DNA of 64,000 nucleotides from Pseudomonadota bacterium (GTDB taxonomy: Bacteria; Pseudomonadota; Gammaproteobacteria; Burkholderiales; Burkholderiaceae_C), in assembly GCA_021799355.1 (NCBI GenBank), contig JAJZAQ010000006.1, forward strand, positions 28,879-92,878, in the 5' to 3' direction. The notes under the pieces are model-generated. The model ran no database searches, was not told the origin of the DNA, and was given only the letters and a program-made list of their open reading frames with translations. The position numbers and the translations under genes were made by a program. How positions within the stretch are numbered: the first letter of the stretch is position 1; each line of letters begins with the position of its first letter. Of the stretch, positions 25,807-35,202 are shown one piece after another.

Positions 25807-26448
25807 CTAGGCGGCCAGATGCGCAAGAATGGTGCTGCTGGCATAGACCTTGTCGCCGATGGATACACGGGACTGCGCGTCCAGCGGCAGATACACATCG
25901 ACGCGCGAGCCGAAACGGATGAAACCAAACCGCTGCCCGCGCTGCAACGTCTGCCCGGCCTTGACATAACAAAGGATGCGGCGGGCGACCAACCCGGCGA
26001 TCTGCACCGCGGTCACGATACGCCCGGCGCTGTCGATCACCAGTGCGTTGCGCTCGTTCTGCTCCGACGCCTTGTCGAGATCGGCGTTGAAAAACCGCCC
26101 GGGGAAGTACTGCACCGTGCGCAAAATACCATCGACCGGCGATCTGTTGGAATGCACGTTGAACACGTTCATGAACACGCTGATTTTCAATGCCTGGCGT
26201 TGGGCATAGGGATCGAATGCCTGTTCGATGACGACGATGCGGCCGTCTGCCGGGCTGAGCACGGCTGATGGATCCTGCGGAATGGGGCGCGCCGGGTCAC
26301 GGAAAAACTGGATGACAAAAACCGTCCACAGCCAGACCGGCAGCGACCACCAAAATCCCGCCAGCACCCACACCACGATGGATAGCAGGATGCTGCTGGC
26401 GATGAACGGCCAGCCTTCGCGCGCAAGGATAGGGTGTGGATACGTCAT
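25807..26448 (-). CDS. psd: Phosphatidylserine decarboxylase, short (archaeal-type) form
   Basis: This 213-residue proenzyme converts phosphatidylserine to phosphatidylethanolamine. N-terminal hydrophobic segments (residues 15-45) anchor it in the membrane. The conserved RNRSPVDG-like box reads [18 protein letters not shown]. The self-cleavage Gly-Ser that gives the pyruvoyl group is in [13 protein letters not shown] (about residue 180). The length fits the short Psd class rather than the 280-320-residue class. It is encoded between ilvC and pssA in a minus-strand run. Confidence 0.93.
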   Translation of the reverse strand: MTYPHPILAREGWPFIASSILLSIVVWVLAGFWWSLPVWLWTVFVIQFFRDPARPIPQDPSAVLSPADGRIVVIEQAFDPYAQRQALKISVFMNVFNVHSNRSPVDGILRTVQYFPGRFFNADLDKASEQNERNALVIDSAGRIVTAVQIAGLVARRILCYVKAGQTLQRGQRFGFIRFGSRVDVYLPLDAQSRVSIGDKVYASSTILAHLAA

Positions 26449-26497
26449 AGACAGAGTGTAATCGGCGCGGCGTCCTCATCGCGCCCAAACAAAAGAA

Positions 26498-26519
26498 ACA
26501 CCCGGCGCGGGCCGGGTGT
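26498..26519 (-). terminator. Intrinsic terminator after ilvC
   Basis: The stem acacccggc (26498-26506) pairs with gccgggtgt (26511-26519) over a 4-nt loop. Minus-strand transcription then meets TTCTTTTGTTT. It separates the ilv operon from psd-pssA. Confidence 0.8.
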
Positions 26520-26549
26520 GCTGCTGCGAGCGGCACGTTTGCCGCGGCA

Positions 26550-27617
<1,068 letters not shown>

Positions 27618-27652
27618 TCATGCACGGATGAAAAAGAGTTTGCGGCCGGCGA

Positions 27653-28144
27653 TCAGGCGCGCAAGATACGTTCGGCGCGGCCGATTCCGCAACTGCCGGT
27701 GCGCACGGTTTCGAGAATGGCCGTGGGATCGACGGCCTGGATGAAGGCATCGAGCTTGGCGGCATCGCCGGTGAGTTCGATGGTGTACGACTTGTCGGTC
27801 ACGTCAATGATATGGCCGCGGAAAATGTCGGACATGCGCTTGATCTCCTCGCGCTCTTTGCCGACGGCGCGCAGCTTGATGAGCATGAGCTCGCGCTCGA
27901 TGAACGCCGCCTCGGTCAGATCGACCACCTTGACCACCTCGATGAGGCGGTTGAGGTGCTTGGTGATCTGTTCGATGACTTCTTCCGAGCCGCTGGTGAC
28001 GATGGTCATGCGCGACAGCGACGGGTCTTCGGTCGGGGCGACCACCAACGATTCGATGTTGTAACCCCGCGCGGAAAACAATCCGACCACGCGCGACAGC
28101 GCACCGGCTTCGTTTTCCACCAGAACGGCGATGATGTGTTTCAT
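27653..28144 (-). CDS. ilvN: Acetolactate synthase small (regulatory) subunit
   Basis: This 163-residue ACT-domain protein starts MKHIIAVLVENEAGALSRVV and contains GLFSARGYNIESL and PTEDPSLSRMTIV, as in IlvH/IlvN. It gives valine feedback inhibition and stabilises the large subunit encoded upstream. The ATG at 28144 is preceded by AGGAGT. The 212 bp between it and the large-subunit gene carries no other gene that I can see and is unusually long for this pair. Confidence 0.95.
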   Translation of the reverse strand: MKHIIAVLVENEAGALSRVVGLFSARGYNIESLVVAPTEDPSLSRMTIVTSGSEEVIEQITKHLNRLIEVVKVVDLTEAAFIERELMLIKLRAVGKEREEIKRMSDIFRGHIIDVTDKSYTIELTGDAAKLDAFIQAVDPTAILETVRTGSCGIGRAERILRA

Positions 28145-28356
28145 GGGTCTACTCCTGCGCGCAGGCTTCGCGCGGCGCCGGTAAGCGCCGCCTGGCAACT
28201 GCGCAGTCGATGACGAAAGCGGTGCGGTCCAAGCCGCACCCGGTGATGGAAAGCGCGCGCCGCATCCGGCTGGCAGACCGCCGTGCCCGGTCAGGCACGA
28301 TTGCTGCAGCCGGCAGCAGGCGCCGCGCCGCTAAAGTGCTGCGGGGGTGCCACGGA

Positions 28357-30147
28357 TCAGAGATCCTCCGATCCCAGCAGCATGTCGGTGATGCCACGCC
28401 CGGCCTGCACCATCGGCCAGACGTTTTCCGTCGGGTCGACCGCGATGTCGAGGAACACGGTACGGTCCTTCAACGCGAACGCCTTTTCCAGCGCCGGGCG
28501 CAGGTCCTGCGGCCGGTCGACCTTGATGCCGACATGGCCGTAAGCCTCGGCGAGTTTGACGAAATCCGGCAGCGAGTCCATGTACGAGTGCGAGTAGCGG
28601 CCTTCGTACTCGATTTCCTGCCACTGCCGCACCATCCCAAGGTAGCGGTTGTTGAGCAGAATGATCTTGACCGGTGTTTCGTACTGCTTGCAGGTGGCCA
28701 GTTCCTGGATGTTCATCTGGATCGACCCGTCGCCGGTGACGCAGACCACTTCGGCATCGGGTTTGGCCAGCTTGATCCCCATGGCGTAAGGCAGGCCCAC
28801 CCCCATGGTGCCCAGGCCGCCGGAGTTGATCCAGCGCCGCGGCTCGGGGAATTTGTAAAGCTGCGCCGCCCACATCTGATGCTGGCCGACGTCGGAACAG
28901 ACGTAGGTTTCGCGGTCTTTTGTCAGCTCGTACAGGGTTTCGATCACCGCCTGCGGCTTGATGACCTCCGTGGAATGTTCGTACGCCAGGCAATCGCGCT
29001 TGCGCCACTCCTCGATTTGCGCCCACCACGCCGCCAGCGCACCGCCGTCGTTTTTGTGCCCGGCGTGGAACGCCTGCTGCAGCTGCTCGATGAGCTCGTG
29101 CAGCACTTCGCCAACATCGCCGACGATGGGCACATCGACCTTCACGCGCTTGGAAATCGACGACGGATCGATGTCGATGTGGACGATTTTGCGCTGGACC
29201 TGGGCGAAATGGCTCGGATTGCCAATCACCCGGTCGTCAAAACGCACGCCAACGGCCAGCAACACGTCGCAGTGCTGCATTGCCATGTTCGCCTCGTATG
29301 TGCCGTGCATGCCCGGCATGCCGAGGAACTTGGGGTCTTCCCCCGGAATCGCACCCAGCCCCATCAGCGTGTTGGTGCACGGATACTTCAGCAGGTCGGC
29401 CAGACGCCGCAGCGCGGGCGCGGCATTGGCGAGCACCACGCCGCCCCCGCTGTAAATGTAAGGACGCTTGGCCGACAGCAGCAGTTGCACGGCCTTGCGG
29501 ATCTGGCCGCCGTGGCCTTTGCGCACCGGGTTGTACGAGCGCATTTCGATCGACCGGGGGTAGTCGAACGGCGCGGTCTGCCGTGTCACGTCCTTCGGCA
29601 CGTCGACGACCACCGGGCCGGGACGGCCAGAGCGGGCGATGTGGAAGGCTTTTTTCATCACCATCGCCAGGTCGCGCACATCTTTGACCAGAAAGTTGTG
29701 CTTGACCACGGGACGGGTGATGCCCACGGTGTCGCATTCCTGGAATGCGTCCAGACCGATGGCCGTGGTCGGCACCTGGCCGGTGATGATGACCATGGGA
29801 GTGGAGTCCATGTACGCAGTGGCGATGCCGGTGAGCGCATTGGTCGCCCCAGGGCCGGACGTCACCAGCGCCACGCCGACTTTGCCGGTGGCACGCGCGT
29901 AGGCGTCGGCTGCATGCACCGCGGCGGCCTCCTGGCGCACGAGCACGTGCTGGATGCTGGTTTGTTTGTAGAGTTCGTCGTAGATGTAGAGGACTGCGCC
30001 GCCGGGGTACCCCCACATGTATTCGACGCCCTCCTCCTGCAGGCAGCGCACCAGGATTTCGGCTCCGGTGATGTCCTGCACCGTGGCGGCAACGGACTTG
30101 GAAGCAGCCGCTGCGGCCGACTTGTGTTCTGCGCGATTCATATCCAT
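28357..30147 (-). CDS. ilvI: Acetolactate synthase large (catalytic) subunit
   Basis: This 596-residue thiamine-diphosphate enzyme condenses pyruvate to acetolactate. Motifs include GYPGGAVLYIYDEL, the catalytic Glu in QEAAAVHAADAYARATG, GPGATNALTGIATAYMDS and the ThDP motif GDGSIQMNIQELATC (about residues 470-484). It is the first gene of an ilvI-ilvN-ilvC run. A second in-frame ATG lies two codons after the chosen start. ilvB would be an equally acceptable symbol. Confidence 0.95.
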   Translation of the reverse strand: MDMNRAEHKSAAAAASKSVAATVQDITGAEILVRCLQEEGVEYMWGYPGGAVLYIYDELYKQTSIQHVLVRQEAAAVHAADAYARATGKVGVALVTSGPGATNALTGIATAYMDSTPMVIITGQVPTTAIGLDAFQECDTVGITRPVVKHNFLVKDVRDLAMVMKKAFHIARSGRPGPVVVDVPKDVTRQTAPFDYPRSIEMRSYNPVRKGHGGQIRKAVQLLLSAKRPYIYSGGGVVLANAAPALRRLADLLKYPCTNTLMGLGAIPGEDPKFLGMPGMHGTYEANMAMQHCDVLLAVGVRFDDRVIGNPSHFAQVQRKIVHIDIDPSSISKRVKVDVPIVGDVGEVLHELIEQLQQAFHAGHKNDGGALAAWWAQIEEWRKRDCLAYEHSTEVIKPQAVIETLYELTKDRETYVCSDVGQHQMWAAQLYKFPEPRRWINSGGLGTMGVGLPYAMGIKLAKPDAEVVCVTGDGSIQMNIQELATCKQYETPVKIILLNNRYLGMVRQWQEIEYEGRYSHSYMDSLPDFVKLAEAYGHVGIKVDRPQDLRPALEKAFALKDRTVFLDIAVDPTENVWPMVQAGRGITDMLLGSEDL

Positions 30148-30493
30148 TTGTTCACCTTGTGAATTTCTCTAACGAAAAACTTCAGGTTTCCCTCCACACC
30201 CGCTTGTGGCCGGCTTTCGGGAGACACGTGCGATCTGGAACGTTGTGGGTGCTGCGGGCAGCGTGTGCGACGCCATCTGCCTGTTTGCTGCACTGAGGTT
30301 CGAGCCGAACGGAATGACATAGTGTAGTGCAGCGCAGCACAACCGCACAACGCACGGGCGTTTGCGCGCGCGTGCGATGCCGATGGCAGAACCGCCCGGT
30401 TTCGCGCGCTGCGTGACCGCCGGTTGGCGCACGGTGCGCGGCATAATGTGCCGTTAGTCTGCACCTGCCCGGGCCGCCTGGGGGCCCGATTCG
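30148..30493. promoter_or_regulatory. Divergent intergenic region between ilvI and the sigma-factor gene
   Basis: This is 346 bp without a convincing gene. On the minus strand a -10-like TACACT occurs about 30315-30330 upstream of ilvI. I see no leader peptide rich in Leu, Val or Ile codons, so classical attenuation is not supported. On the plus strand CATAAT (30442-30447) may be the sigma-gene -10. A stem CGGGCC/GGCCCG (30470-30475 with 30483-30488) overlaps the G-rich stretch just before the sigma-gene ATG and could mask its ribosome-binding site. Confidence 0.4.
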
Positions 30494-31057
30494 ATGGCCA
30501 CCGAACAAGAACTCAACGATTTTCTCGCCAGCGTCGACAAGCGCGCCTTCCTCCGCGCCGCGTTTTCGACGCGCGACGACGACGCCGCCATGGATCTGGT
30601 GCAGGACGCCATGATCAGCCTGGCGACCAAGTACGCCGACAGGCCGCGCGAGGAATTGCCGCTGCTGTTCCAGCGCATTCTCACCAACGCCATCCTCGAC
30701 TGGCATCGCAAGCGCAAGGTGCGCTCCACGCTGTTCAGCAATCTGTCGGATTTCGACACCGCAGACAGCGAGGGGGATTTCGACCTGCTCGAAACGCTGC
30801 AGCTCGAACAGGTCAGCGAACACCTCGAAGGCGCCGACAGCCACGTGCAACGCATGCAGATCCTCAAACATCTGGAAACAGAAATTTCACGTCTGCCTGC
30901 GCGTCAACGCGAAGCCTTTTTGTTACGTTATTGGGAGGAACTCGACGTTGCCGAAACCGCGCAGGCCATGGGCTGCTCGGAAGGCAGCGTCAAAACCCAT
31001 TGCTCGCGCGCCATCCACACGCTGGCACGCGCTCTCAAAGCACAAGGCTACTCATGA
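30494..31057 (+). CDS. ECF-like RNA polymerase sigma factor
   Basis: This 187-residue protein has sigma-70 region 2 (about residues 10-80, DAAMDLVQDAMISLATKYAD and ILTNAILDWHRKRKV). Region 4 (about 130-182) has RLPARQREAFLLRYWEELDV and a helix-turn-helix, ETAQAMGCSEGSVKTHCSRA. It is followed with ATGA overlap by a DUF3619 membrane protein and then DUF3106. This arrangement recalls a sigma/anti-sigma/periplasmic-partner set. The regulon is unknown. Confidence 0.9.
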   Translation: MATEQELNDFLASVDKRAFLRAAFSTRDDDAAMDLVQDAMISLATKYADRPREELPLLFQRILTNAILDWHRKRKVRSTLFSNLSDFDTADSEGDFDLLETLQLEQVSEHLEGADSHVQRMQILKHLETEISRLPARQREAFLLRYWEELDVAETAQAMGCSEGSVKTHCSRAIHTLARALKAQGYS

Positions 31058-31473
31058 ACAACGACGCACCCGACACGCTGCGCCCCATGGTGGAAGCCCG
31101 CCTTGCGCAGCAACTGGCCGTCCGCCTGCACCAAGCCGAACAGCAGATCACGTCCGAGCAGGCGCAGCGTCTGAAGGCGCTGCGTCTGATGGCGCTGCAG
31201 CAGGCGCGGACGCAAGCTGCCCAAGCCGCCGTGCAGCAAGGGCGCACCCTGGCGCTGGGTGGGCCGTTCAACTGGAAATCGTGGCTGTTCCGTGCCAGCG
31301 CGGTCCTGCCGCTGCTCGTGCTGATCGGCGGCCTGCTGTTCCTGCAGGATTACCAGCAGGAAAAACTCGTGCGCGTCACCGCGGATATCGACACCGCCTT
31401 GCTGTTGGGCGATCTCCCGCCGAGTGCGTATGCCGACCCCGGATTCGCCCGTTACCTGATGCAGGAGCGCTGA
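31054..31473 (+). CDS. DUF3619 single-pass membrane protein, candidate anti-sigma factor
   Basis: This 139-residue protein has a cytoplasmic helical N-terminus rich in Gln and Arg. One membrane helix (about residues 82-100, VLPLLVLIGGLLFLQDY) and a short periplasmic tail with DIDTALLLGDLPPSAYADPG follow. DUF3619 is restricted to betaproteobacteria. Its position directly after a sigma gene (ATGA overlap) and its RseA-like topology support an anti-sigma role, which is inference. Confidence 0.78.
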   Translation: MNNDAPDTLRPMVEARLAQQLAVRLHQAEQQITSEQAQRLKALRLMALQQARTQAAQAAVQQGRTLALGGPFNWKSWLFRASAVLPLLVLIGGLLFLQDYQQEKLVRVTADIDTALLLGDLPPSAYADPGFARYLMQER

Positions 31474-32153
31474 TGAGCGGTCTTGCCGGAGTTCCGCGCG
31501 GGCGGGGGCAGCAGGGGTTCGCCCAATTCTTCCACCAATTCCTCCACCAATTTTTCCACCGATTCTTCCCGCGCCTTGTCCTCCTGTCGGCTCTGGCATT
31601 GCTTCTGGCGTGGGGCGTGCAGGCCGACGCTGCCGAGGCCCCACCACGCTGGGACCAACTCACGGCGCAGCAACAGCACATCCTCGCCCCGTTACGGGCC
31701 GACTGGCCCGAATTCGACCGCGACCGCAAAAAAAAATGGCTGGACATCGCCGCACGCTATCCGGCGATGAGTCCGCAGCAGCAGCAGACGCTGCAGCGCC
31801 GCATGAACGAATGGGCCCACCTCAGCCCGGAAAAACGTCGTCTGGCGCGGGAAACATTCCTCTCCACCGGCAAGGCCCCGTTGCAGAGCCGGCGCGAAGC
31901 GTGGGAGGCGTATAAAAAGCTGCCCGAGGCCGAACGCGAACGGCTGAAGGAAGAAGCCCGCCATCCCAAACCGCACCCCGGGCAGGTCGGTAAATATCTC
32001 GAGCAAAAACACGCCGTCAGGCCTGCCCCGGCGCCCCCGGCCAAGGTGGCCTCACGGCCTGCCGCCGCAGCGCCCAAACCCCCAGCCACGGTGACGCCGG
32101 CGGCAGCGTCGGCATCCGCTCCGTCGGGTGCTGCCTCCGCGGCCCACCGTTGA
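31473..32153 (+). CDS. DUF3106 periplasmic protein
   Basis: This 226-residue exported protein has an unusual N-terminus before the membrane core: the stretch FFHQFLHQFFHRFF, encoded by a 12-bp tandem repeat. The core LVLLSALALLLAWGVQADA fits a signal peptide. The mature part has the DUF3106 pattern with repeated Trp and Pro-x-x-x motifs (PRWDQLTAQQQHILAPL, RYPAMSPQQQQTLQRRM). It ends in an Ala/Pro-rich disordered tail. The start overlaps the DUF3619 stop (TGATG). It may be the periplasmic sensor of the adjacent sigma system. Confidence 0.8.
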   Translation: MSGLAGVPRGRGQQGFAQFFHQFLHQFFHRFFPRLVLLSALALLLAWGVQADAAEAPPRWDQLTAQQQHILAPLRADWPEFDRDRKKKWLDIAARYPAMSPQQQQTLQRRMNEWAHLSPEKRRLARETFLSTGKAPLQSRREAWEAYKKLPEAERERLKEEARHPKPHPGQVGKYLEQKHAVRPAPAPPAKVASRPAAAAPKPPATVTPAAASASAPSGAASAAHR

Positions 32154-32688
32154 CGCCGTGCAGCATCCGACCACGCCCCCGCGGGCGGTGCGCACACCAG
32201 CGCTGCTGGCACCGCCTTTGCACCGCCGCCTGGCAAGCCTGCTCTACGAGGCGTTGATCCTGCTGGGCATCGCGCTGGCCACCGCCGCTGCCGTGCTGCT
32301 CGCATTGCACGCGCTGGGCGTGGGGCAAAACGGCGTGTTGCGTCGCGCCACCCTGCAGGCCGTCGAATTTTGTGTGCTCACCGCCTACGGCACCTGGTTC
32401 TGGAGCGCAGGCCGCCAAACCCTGCCGATGAAAACCTGGCGGATTCGCGTGGTCAGCGCCGGCGGCGGGGCGCTGGGCTGGCGCCGCGCCCTCCTGCGCG
32501 CCCTGCTGTCCTGGCTTTGGGTGCTGCCGGCGTTGCTGTTGTCAGCCGTGCTGGGGCTGCGCCCGCAACAAATCGGCTGGGCGATGTGCGTGGGTGTGGC
32601 GGCTTGGGCGCTGCTGAGTTTTCTGCGCCCCGACCGTCAATATCTGCACGACGCCCTTGCTGGAACCCGGCTCATCCCGTCGTCCTGA
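32128..32688 (+). CDS. RDD-family membrane protein
   Basis: This 186-residue protein has about three to four membrane helices. The RDD signature is partly changed: LHRRLASLLYEALILLGIAL carries Arg and Glu where RDD proteins usually have R..D. The C-terminus contains KTWRIRVVSAGGGALGWRRA and FLRPDRQYLHDALAGTRLI. The start is uncertain: ATG at 32128 overlaps the previous gene by 26 bp, while GTG at 32158 follows its stop by 4 bp. Function is unknown; it is probably in the sigma-factor operon. Confidence 0.75.
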   Translation: MLPPRPTVDAVQHPTTPPRAVRTPALLAPPLHRRLASLLYEALILLGIALATAAAVLLALHALGVGQNGVLRRATLQAVEFCVLTAYGTWFWSAGRQTLPMKTWRIRVVSAGGGALGWRRALLRALLSWLWVLPALLLSAVLGLRPQQIGWAMCVGVAAWALLSFLRPDRQYLHDALAGTRLIPSS

Positions 32689-32741
32689 CCAGGTGCCCCG
32701 GCACCGATCCGATCGATCTCACTGACTCTTCTTTCTGCGCC

Positions 32742-33317
32742 ATGAGCGAATCCAGCCTGCATGTTCACACCCCGCACGAAGAACAACTCGAACAGTCCGC
32801 ACACCGCGAAGGACACGGATTGAGCCAGTGGGTGGCGATCTTCACCGCACTGCTCGCCGCACTGGGTGCCATCGTCAGTTACCAGGGCAGCCATTTGATG
32901 AACGAAGTGGTGCTGTACAAAAACGAGGCCGTGCTGAAAAAAGCCCAGGCCACCGACCAGTGGAATTACTACCAGGCGGCCAGCACCAAGCAGCACCTGA
33001 TGGAACTGGCCATCGAACTCACTCCGGCGGACAAACACGCGGAATTCGATCAATCGATCGCCAAGTACAAGCAGCAAAAGAAGGAGCTGCGCGCGCTGGC
33101 CGAATCGCTCGAAGCCGAGTCGAGGAAAGCCGATGCCGAGTCCGCGCGGATGAACCGCCCGCATACCGACATGGCGCGCGCGCTGATTTTTTTGCAGATC
33201 GCCATCTCGCTGGCGTCGATCACGGCGTTGACCCGCCGCGTCTGGCTGTTTGGCCTGGCTGCGGTGAGCGCTGCGGTGGGCATCGGACTGTGGCTGTTTG
33301 CCCTGACGCTGGCATGA
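32742..33317 (+). CDS. DUF4337 membrane protein
   Basis: This 191-residue protein has an N-terminal acidic, His-containing stretch and one membrane helix (about residues 28-48). A central helical, Lys/Gln-rich domain follows (KNEAVLKKAQATDQWNYYQA), the hallmark of DUF4337. Two C-terminal helices complete it. The function of the family is unknown. The stop overlaps the PAP2 gene by ATGA. Confidence 0.8.
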   Translation: MSESSLHVHTPHEEQLEQSAHREGHGLSQWVAIFTALLAALGAIVSYQGSHLMNEVVLYKNEAVLKKAQATDQWNYYQAASTKQHLMELAIELTPADKHAEFDQSIAKYKQQKKELRALAESLEAESRKADAESARMNRPHTDMARALIFLQIAISLASITALTRRVWLFGLAAVSAAVGIGLWLFALTLA

Positions 33318-33904
33318 TGTTCAGCCCGCAATCGCCGTGGTACGCCTGGGACGGCTGGAATGCCCGGCTGTTTCTCGTCATCAATCACGCCGGGGACAAC
33401 CCGGTATGGAACAACGCCGCACGCCTGGGCACGGCTCTGGCCGAGCACCAACTGCTGCCGGTGTACATGGGCTTGGCGCTGAGCATCGCGCTGCGCTGGC
33501 CGCGCGTGCTGCCGGTGCGCAGCGTGCTGGTCTACGCCTGGGGCAATCTGCTGCTGTTTTTGGCGGTTTATGGCCTGCTCAAGCCGCTGGCCAGTTTTCC
33601 CCGCCCCCTGGCCGTGTTCGGGCCGCACGCCGTGCACGTGCTCGGAGAGCCCAAATTCGTCCACAGTTTTCCTTCCGGCCACGCAGCGTTTGCCGCCGTG
33701 GTGGCGACGAGTTTTGCGTTTTCGCTGCCACGGCCCTGGGGCCTGCTGCTCTGGCTGTTCGCGCTCTGGGTCTGGTGGGCGCGCATCGCCGTCGGCGCGC
33801 ACTTTCCTGCCGATGTGATCGGCGGCGCGGTGGTGGGCACGCTGTGCGCCCTGGCGGCGCACGGACTGGTCAGGCTGTGGGTGCGCGGTGGCAGGGCGGC
33901 TTGA
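33314..33904 (+). CDS. PAP2-family membrane phosphatase
   Basis: This 196-residue protein has about five membrane helices and the full PAP2 signature: KPLASFPRP, then SFPSGHAAF, then ARIAVGAHFPADVIGG. It probably removes phosphate from a lipid pyrophosphate, such as undecaprenyl pyrophosphate, or from a related lipid. The double ATG leaves the start ambiguous by one codon; the first overlaps the previous stop. It is distantly similar to the phosphatase half of PbrBC. Confidence 0.86.
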   Translation: MMFSPQSPWYAWDGWNARLFLVINHAGDNPVWNNAARLGTALAEHQLLPVYMGLALSIALRWPRVLPVRSVLVYAWGNLLLFLAVYGLLKPLASFPRPLAVFGPHAVHVLGEPKFVHSFPSGHAAFAAVVATSFAFSLPRPWGLLLWLFALWVWWARIAVGAHFPADVIGGAVVGTLCALAAHGLVRLWVRGGRAA

Positions 33905-33933
33905 GCGCCCTTGTCTGCGCACAAGACGGCAAA

Positions 33934-33954
33934 ACGCCCCGGCAGGCGGGGCGT
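33934..33954 (-). terminator. Intrinsic terminator after the downstream TRAP binding-protein gene
   Basis: The stem acgcccc/ggggcgt has a 7-nt loop. On the minus strand it is followed by TTTT, placing it just past the stop at 33981. Confidence 0.65.
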
Positions 33955-33980
33955 GAATCAGCCAGTAGAGGCAGTGCGTA

Positions 33981-35066
33981 TCAGGTGAATTTGCGCGTGG
34001 CCATGAAACGGTCGAACTCGTTTTCGGCGAAGCGGAACCACAGGATGTCTTCGTTGCGGAACTTGACCCAGTCGGTATAGACCTTTTTCCAGTGAGGATT
34101 GCTCGCTTCGAGTTCGCCGTACAGATCGTTGGCCGCCTTGAATGCGGCTTCCATCACGTCCTTGGGGAAGCCCTGCAGCTTGGTGCCCTTGGCCACCAAC
34201 TCCTTGAGCGCCGGCGGGTTCTTGGCGTCGTACATGGCCTGCATGTTGACGTGGGCGTGCGAAGCGGCGATTTCGATGATCGATTTGTACTCGGGTGAGA
34301 GCGCGTTGTAGGCCTTTTGGTTGACAAAAAGGTCTAGCTGCGGGCCGCCTTCCCACCAGCCGGGGTAGAGGTAGTTGTTCGCCACCTTGTAAAAACCCAG
34401 CTTCAGATCGTCATAAGGGCCGATCCACTCGGCCGCATCGATCGTGCCCTTCTCCAGCGAGGGGTAGATGTCTCCGCCGGGGATGTTTTGCGGCACGGCG
34501 CCCAGGCGTTCGATCACCTTGCCGGCAAAGCCGCCGATGCGCATTTTCAGCCCCTTCATGTCGGCCAGACTCTTGATCGGCTTGCGGAACCAGCCCCCCA
34601 TCTGCGCCCCGGTGTTACCCATCGGGAAACTGATGATGTTGTAGTTGGCGTAGAACTCGCGCATGAGTTTGAGGCCGTTGCCTTGGTACATCCAGGCGCT
34701 CATCTGGCGCGAATTCATGCCGAACGGCACGGCGCAACCCAGAGCGAACGTCGGGTCTTTGCCGAAAAAGTAGTACGGCGCGGTGTGGCAGCACTCGACC
34801 GTACCCTGCTGCACGGCGTCGACCACGCCAAACGGTGGCACCAGCTCCCCGCCGGCGTGCACGCTGATTTCGAATTTTCCGCCCGAGGCTTCCTTCACCT
34901 TTTGCGCAAAGATATTGGCCGCGCCGAAAATGGTGTCGAGCGAGTTGGGGAAGCTCGACGCCAGACGCCAGCGCACGGCTTGCTGCGCCATGACGACGGA
35001 GGGTGCGGTGCCCGCTGCGAGAATGCCGGCCAGGCCGGCGTGTTTGACGAATGAACGGCGTTCCAT
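33981..35066 (-). CDS. TRAP transporter substrate-binding protein, DctP family (copy 1)
   Basis: This 361-residue periplasmic protein has a Tat-type signal with RR motif (MERRSFVKHAGLAGILAAG) and a likely Ala-x-Ala cleavage near VVMAQQ. The mature part is DctP-like: FPNSLDTIFGAANIFAQKV, the conserved Arg in LKMRIGGFAGKVIERLG, and WIGPYDDLKLGFYKVAN. The type is often linked to monocarboxylate or 2-oxo acid uptake, but the ligand cannot be named. A close tandem copy lies upstream at 35203-36285. No dctQ or dctM membrane-subunit gene is nearby. Confidence 0.9.
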   Translation of the reverse strand: MERRSFVKHAGLAGILAAGTAPSVVMAQQAVRWRLASSFPNSLDTIFGAANIFAQKVKEASGGKFEISVHAGGELVPPFGVVDAVQQGTVECCHTAPYYFFGKDPTFALGCAVPFGMNSRQMSAWMYQGNGLKLMREFYANYNIISFPMGNTGAQMGGWFRKPIKSLADMKGLKMRIGGFAGKVIERLGAVPQNIPGGDIYPSLEKGTIDAAEWIGPYDDLKLGFYKVANNYLYPGWWEGGPQLDLFVNQKAYNALSPEYKSIIEIAASHAHVNMQAMYDAKNPPALKELVAKGTKLQGFPKDVMEAAFKAANDLYGELEASNPHWKKVYTDWVKFRNEDILWFRFAENEFDRFMATRKFT

Positions 35067-35166
35067 GAGGTCTCCTTGTCAGATCAGTCCGTCCTGATAT
35101 GGATGCTTCATTTCATATCAAGATGCGACGAATTGTATTGATTCGCCCCAAGACGGCGTCAAAAAA

Positions 35167-35182
35167 GCCCGCCGAGGCGGGC
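35167..35182 (-). terminator. Intrinsic terminator between the two TRAP binding-protein genes
   Basis: The stem gcccgc/gcgggc has a 4-nt loop. Minus-strand transcription then meets six T residues. It suggests that the upstream copy is a separate transcription unit. Confidence 0.75.
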
Positions 35183-35202
35183 CGGTGAGATCGCCAAACG
35201 GA

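Noticed and set aside
24672..25810. Plus-strand frames across tRNA-Gly and pssA
   Set aside because: They cross a tRNA gene and the pssA antisense strand and have no protein-family features.
30148..30493. Leader-peptide attenuator before ilvI
   Set aside because: No short ORF with runs of Leu, Val or Ile codons and no terminator with a T-run were found.
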